A stretch of DNA of 64,000 bases from Pseudomonas sp. M30-35 (GTDB taxonomy: Bacteria > Pseudomonadota > Gammaproteobacteria > Pseudomonadales > Pseudomonadaceae), in contig NZ_CP020892.1 of the NCBI RefSeq assembly GCF_002163625.1, positions 4,774,001 through 4,838,000 on the forward strand, read 5' to 3'. The position numbers and the translations under genes were made by a program. Under the pieces are notes generated by a model, which was not told the DNA's origin, searched no databases, and saw nothing but the letters and a program-made list of their open reading frames with translations. This document shows positions 61,473-64,000 of this stretch, in pieces (within the stretch, counting starts at the first letter, position 1; every line of letters begins with the position of its first letter).

Positions 61473-62897
61473 ATGTCCGCTGCTGCATCATTCCGCGTTG
61501 AAAAAGACCTGCTCGGTACCCTCGAAGTCCCTGCAGATGCTTATTACGGCATTCAAACCCTGCGCGCCGTAAACAACTTCCGTCTTTCTGGCGTACCGCT
61601 GGCCCACTACCCGAAGCTGGTCACTGCTTTGGCGATGGTCAAGCAAGCAGCAGCCGACGCCAACAGCCAGTTGGGCCACCTCAGCGGCGAAAAGCACGCG
61701 GCCATTAGCGAAGCCTGCGCCCGGATTATTCGCGGCGATTTCCACGACGAATTCGTGGTCGACATGATTCAGGGCGGTGCCGGTACATCGACCAACATGA
61801 ACGCCAACGAAGTCATTGCCAACATCGCGCTCGAAGCCATGGGCAAGCAAAAAGGCGAGTATGGCTTCCTGCATCCAAACAACGATGTGAACATGGCCCA
61901 GTCTACCAACGACGCCTACCCAACCGCGATTCGCCTGGGCTTGTTACTCGGCCACGACACATTGCTGGCCAGCCTTGATAGCTTGATTCATGCATTCGCT
62001 GCCAAAGGCGAAGAGTTCGCCCACGTCTTGAAGATGGGCCGTACTCAGTTGCAAGACGCCGTGCCGATGACCCTCGGCCAAGAATTCCGCGCCTTCGCCA
62101 ACACCCTCGGTGAAGATCTCGCACGCTTGCGCAGCTTGGCGCCAGAGTTACTGACTGAAATCAATCTCGGCGGCACTGCAATTGGTACCGGCATTAACGC
62201 CGACCCGGGCTACCAAATGCTCGCCGTCGAGCGCTTGGCGGCAATCAGCGGACAACCTCTAGTACCCGCAGCTGACTTGATCGAAGCCACCTCGGACATG
62301 GGCGCGTTTGTCCTGTTCTCGGGCATGCTCAAGCGCACTGCAGTGAAGCTGTCGAAGATCTGTAACGACCTGCGTTTGCTGTCGAGCGGGCCGCGTACCG
62401 GCATCAATGAAATCAACCTGCCACCGCGTCAGCCGGGCAGCTCGATCATGCCGGGCAAGGTCAACCCGGTGATCCCGGAAGCCGTTAACCAAGTGGCGTT
62501 TGAAGTGATCGGTAATGACTTGGCGCTGACCCTGGCGGCTGAAGGCGGTCAATTGCAGCTCAACGTTATGGAACCGCTGATCGCTTATAAAATCTTCGAT
62601 TCGATCCGTCTGTTGCAACGCGCCATGGACATGCTGCGTGAGCATTGCATCGTCGGGATCACCGCCAACGAAGAACATTGCCGTCAACTGATGGAGAACT
62701 CCATCGGCCTGATCACCGCACTGAACCCTTACATCGGTTACGAAAATGCCACCCGTATCGCCAAGCTCGCTCTGGAAAGCGGCCGCGGCGTGTTGGAGTT
62801 GGTGCGCGAAGAGAAGCTGCTGGATGACGAAACGCTTAACGACATTCTGCGTCCGGAAAACATGATTGCTCCGCGCCTGGTACCGCTCAAAGCTTAG
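61473..62897 (+). CDS. aspA: Aspartate ammonia-lyase AspA
   Basis: Reversibly deaminates L-aspartate to fumarate and ammonia. It belongs to the fumarase/aspartase superfamily: signature GSSIMPGKVNPV at residues 322-333, with the catalytic-base serine in the SSxxMPxKxN loop. Other conserved blocks are GGAGTSTNMNANEV (near 100), QSTNDAYPTA and GRTQLQDAVPMTLGQE. Length 474 suits aspartase rather than class II fumarase, and the neighbouring dicarboxylate/amino acid symporter gene supports aspartate use. It is divergent from a LysR gene. Confidence 0.95.
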   Translation: MSAAASFRVEKDLLGTLEVPADAYYGIQTLRAVNNFRLSGVPLAHYPKLVTALAMVKQAAADANSQLGHLSGEKHAAISEACARIIRGDFHDEFVVDMIQGGAGTSTNMNANEVIANIALEAMGKQKGEYGFLHPNNDVNMAQSTNDAYPTAIRLGLLLGHDTLLASLDSLIHAFAAKGEEFAHVLKMGRTQLQDAVPMTLGQEFRAFANTLGEDLARLRSLAPELLTEINLGGTAIGTGINADPGYQMLAVERLAAISGQPLVPAADLIEATSDMGAFVLFSGMLKRTAVKLSKICNDLRLLSSGPRTGINEINLPPRQPGSSIMPGKVNPVIPEAVNQVAFEVIGNDLALTLAAEGGQLQLNVMEPLIAYKIFDSIRLLQRAMDMLREHCIVGITANEEHCRQLMENSIGLITALNPYIGYENATRIAKLALESGRGVLELVREEKLLDDETLNDILRPENMIAPRLVPLKA

Positions 62898-62933
62898 TAA
62901 TTTTCCGACGAAAAGCGCTTAAAAACGCTCCGT

Positions 62934-63001
62934 CAGGGGGAAACATAGGGAGAAAACGCAGCGAACGCTCGGTAAACTGCGCGCCCTTTATGTTCCCCCT
63001 G
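62934..63001. repeat. Inverted repeat after aspA
   Basis: CAGGGGGAAACATA (62934-62947) pairs with TATGTTCCCCCTG (62989-63001) apart from one extra A. The 41 bases between include smaller complementary parts (AACGCAG/CTGCG). It lies 37 bp after aspA and may be a 3'-end structure or a palindromic repeat. No T-run. Confidence 0.55.
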
Positions 63002-63149
63002 CCGACACCGCTCACTGTATTTCCCTGCACATCTCTACCCAATGCCTGCGGCTAAACGCCGAAGGGCCAATGAGTAAGTGCAAGTTAAACATTTGCGCGT
63101 GGCCAGCAGGTGAACAGCCAACGAAGTGCTGAATATGACTTCGTCGGCA

Positions 63150-63203
63150 TTAGGGTCTGTATGAAAAGTCACCACGCAGGCACTTTTCGTACAGGCAGCC
63201 TAA
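63150..63203. repeat. Hairpin-forming inverted repeat before the symporter gene
   Basis: CTGTATGAAAAGT (63157-63169) and ACTTTTCGTACAG (63182-63194) pair with one mismatch, and flanking TTAGG/CCTAA extend the dyad. This could be a small palindromic insertion or a leader RNA structure. No gene is seen in the remaining 62898-63278 gap. Confidence 0.6.
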
Positions 63204-63278
63204 CAATGCAGGTTACGAGCAACCTCCAAGACCGCACAGACGGTCTGCTCAACAACAGTTACTGGAATGGTGAAATGC

Positions 63279-64000
63279 ATGTCTCAGAGTTCTAAAACCG
63301 CAACATCGCCGGGCCCTTGGAAGCGTCTGCAACTGTGGCACAAGATACTCATTGGCCTGGTCCTTGGTGTTGCCACAGGCGCAATCTTCAAAGAAGACGC
63401 GCTGGTTCTGGCACCCATCGGAACCCTGTTCCTCAATGCAATCAAGATGTTGATCGTACCGCTGGTGTTTGTCTCGCTGGTGGCAGGTATCACGTCCATG
63501 CAGGATTCCGCCAAGCTGGGGCGGATCAGCATAAAAACTATCTCCATCTATATGGTCACGACCGCGTTCGCAGTCAGCATTGGCCTGTTATTTGGCGCGG
63601 TATTCACCCCAGGTGACGGCCTCAATATGGTTGCCAGCGGCCAAGAGACTGCCAAAGAGGCGCCATCGCTGGTATCCATCCTGGTTGGCCTGGTGCCAAG
63701 CAACCCAGTGACCGCTTTTGCTGAAGGCAACGTGTTGCAGATCATCGTGTTCGCCATCGCTATTGGTGTGAGCATGAACTTGATCGGTGAAAAAGCCGCA
63801 CCGGCGGTCAAGCTGTTCGATAGCTTGGCCGAAATCTTCTACAAGCTGACCGACCTGATCATGAGCCTCGCGCCCTATGGCGTGTTTGCCTTGATCGCCG
63901 GTGTGGTGGGTAGCCACGGCGCTGAAGTGCTGCTGCCACTGGCCGAAGTGATCGGGGTTATCTACCTCGCCAGCATCGCCCATGTGTTGTTGGTCTACGG
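63279..64000 (+). CDS. Dicarboxylate/amino acid:cation symporter (3' end outside window)
   Basis: Sodium- or proton-coupled transporter of the DAACS family (GltP/DctA type), open to the window end with no stop; about 240 codons are visible of an expected 430-460. The ATG at 63279 starts SQSSKTATSPGPWKRLQLWHKILIGLVLGV. Membrane segments visible are at about 18-38, 48-75 and 90-115, and KMLIVPLVFVSLVAGITSM is the conserved helix-2 part. The substrate-binding hairpins lie beyond the window, so the substrate (aspartate/glutamate or C4-dicarboxylate) cannot be decided. Placement after aspA suggests aspartate or fumarate transport. Confidence 0.92.
   Translation, partial: MSQSSKTATSPGPWKRLQLWHKILIGLVLGVATGAIFKEDALVLAPIGTLFLNAIKMLIVPLVFVSLVAGITSMQDSAKLGRISIKTISIYMVTTAFAVSIGLLFGAVFTPGDGLNMVASGQETAKEAPSLVSILVGLVPSNPVTAFAEGNVLQIIVFAIAIGVSMNLIGEKAAPAVKLFDSLAEIFYKLTDLIMSLAPYGVFALIAGVVGSHGAEVLLPLAEVIGVIYLASIAHVLLVY

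Overview
The window comes from a Pseudomonas chromosome, probably an environmental lineage rather than P. aeruginosa itself. Three things support this: the block ubiA-phoB-phoR-CNNM protein-M23 peptidase-response regulator-phoU-pstB-pstA-pstC-pstS is the familiar pseudomonad order; PstA and PstC are the enlarged pseudomonad forms; and purEK and a LysR-aspA pair occur in their usual forms. Core genes look moderately GC-rich, while several cargo stretches of the type VI secretion (T6SS) locus are visibly A+T-rich.

Layout. (1) 1-13.9 kb, phosphate regulon: the 3' part of ubiA, then phoBR, a CBS-domain membrane protein, an M23 peptidase, a response regulator, phoU and the pst transporter. Three Pho boxes (before phoB, pstC and pstS) share one geometry: an 18-bp box followed exactly 10 bp later by a -10 hexamer. 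A 214-bp MITE-like element with terminal inverted repeats and a CTA target duplication sits between phoB and phoR, and its right end supplies the likely ribosome binding site of phoR. (2) 14-18.9 kb: an acyl-CoA thioesterase, a divergent TRAP transporter (dctP against dctQM) and a hexose-6-phosphate mutarotase. (3) 19.2-42.4 kb: a complete HSI-2-like T6SS core (tssA, B, C, E, F, G, clpV, sigma-54 activator, a 44-residue lipoprotein, fha, tssJ, K, L, M, and stp/stk phosphatase and kinase). No hcp gene lies in the window. A cargo module (PAAR protein, ADP-ribosyltransferase-like toxin with a glycine-zipper tail, candidate immunity genes and its own terminator) splits tssE from tssF. (4) 42.4-52 kb: vgrG, an 880-residue predicted peptidoglycan-degrading effector (M23-like fold interrupted by two SH3-like domains, an EF-hand and a pesticin/lysozyme-like C-terminus), then an A+T-rich array of six exported proteins. 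One of these is LprI-like, the lysozyme-inhibitor family. A decayed second copy of the LprI gene end, an orphan reading-frame tail and an 88-bp decayed copy of part of stk lie in or at the edge of this array. (5) 52-64 kb: a glycosyltransferase, a DUF3299 lipoprotein-like exported protein, a GlsB/YeaQ protein, purK/purE, an AraC regulator with an acetylpolyamine deacetylase and a polyamine-binding protein, a tandem array of 122/123-bp units, a LysR regulator divergent from aspA, and the start of a dicarboxylate symporter that runs off the window.

How the parts work together. PhoR/PhoB sense and answer phosphate limitation, Pst imports phosphate and PhoU couples the two. The T6SS genes encode baseplate, sheath, membrane complex, sheath recycling and a phospho-switch, and two cargo modules (PAAR-linked and VgrG-linked) deliver different toxins. 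The AraC gene, deacetylase and binding protein suggest acetylpolyamine use. AspA (fumarate plus ammonia from aspartate) next to a dicarboxylate/amino-acid symporter suggests aspartate or C4-dicarboxylate uptake and use. The most unusual items are the MITE at the phoR start, the split toxin module inside the T6SS core, the composite cell-wall effector with its immunity array, and the sequence fossils at the array edge.
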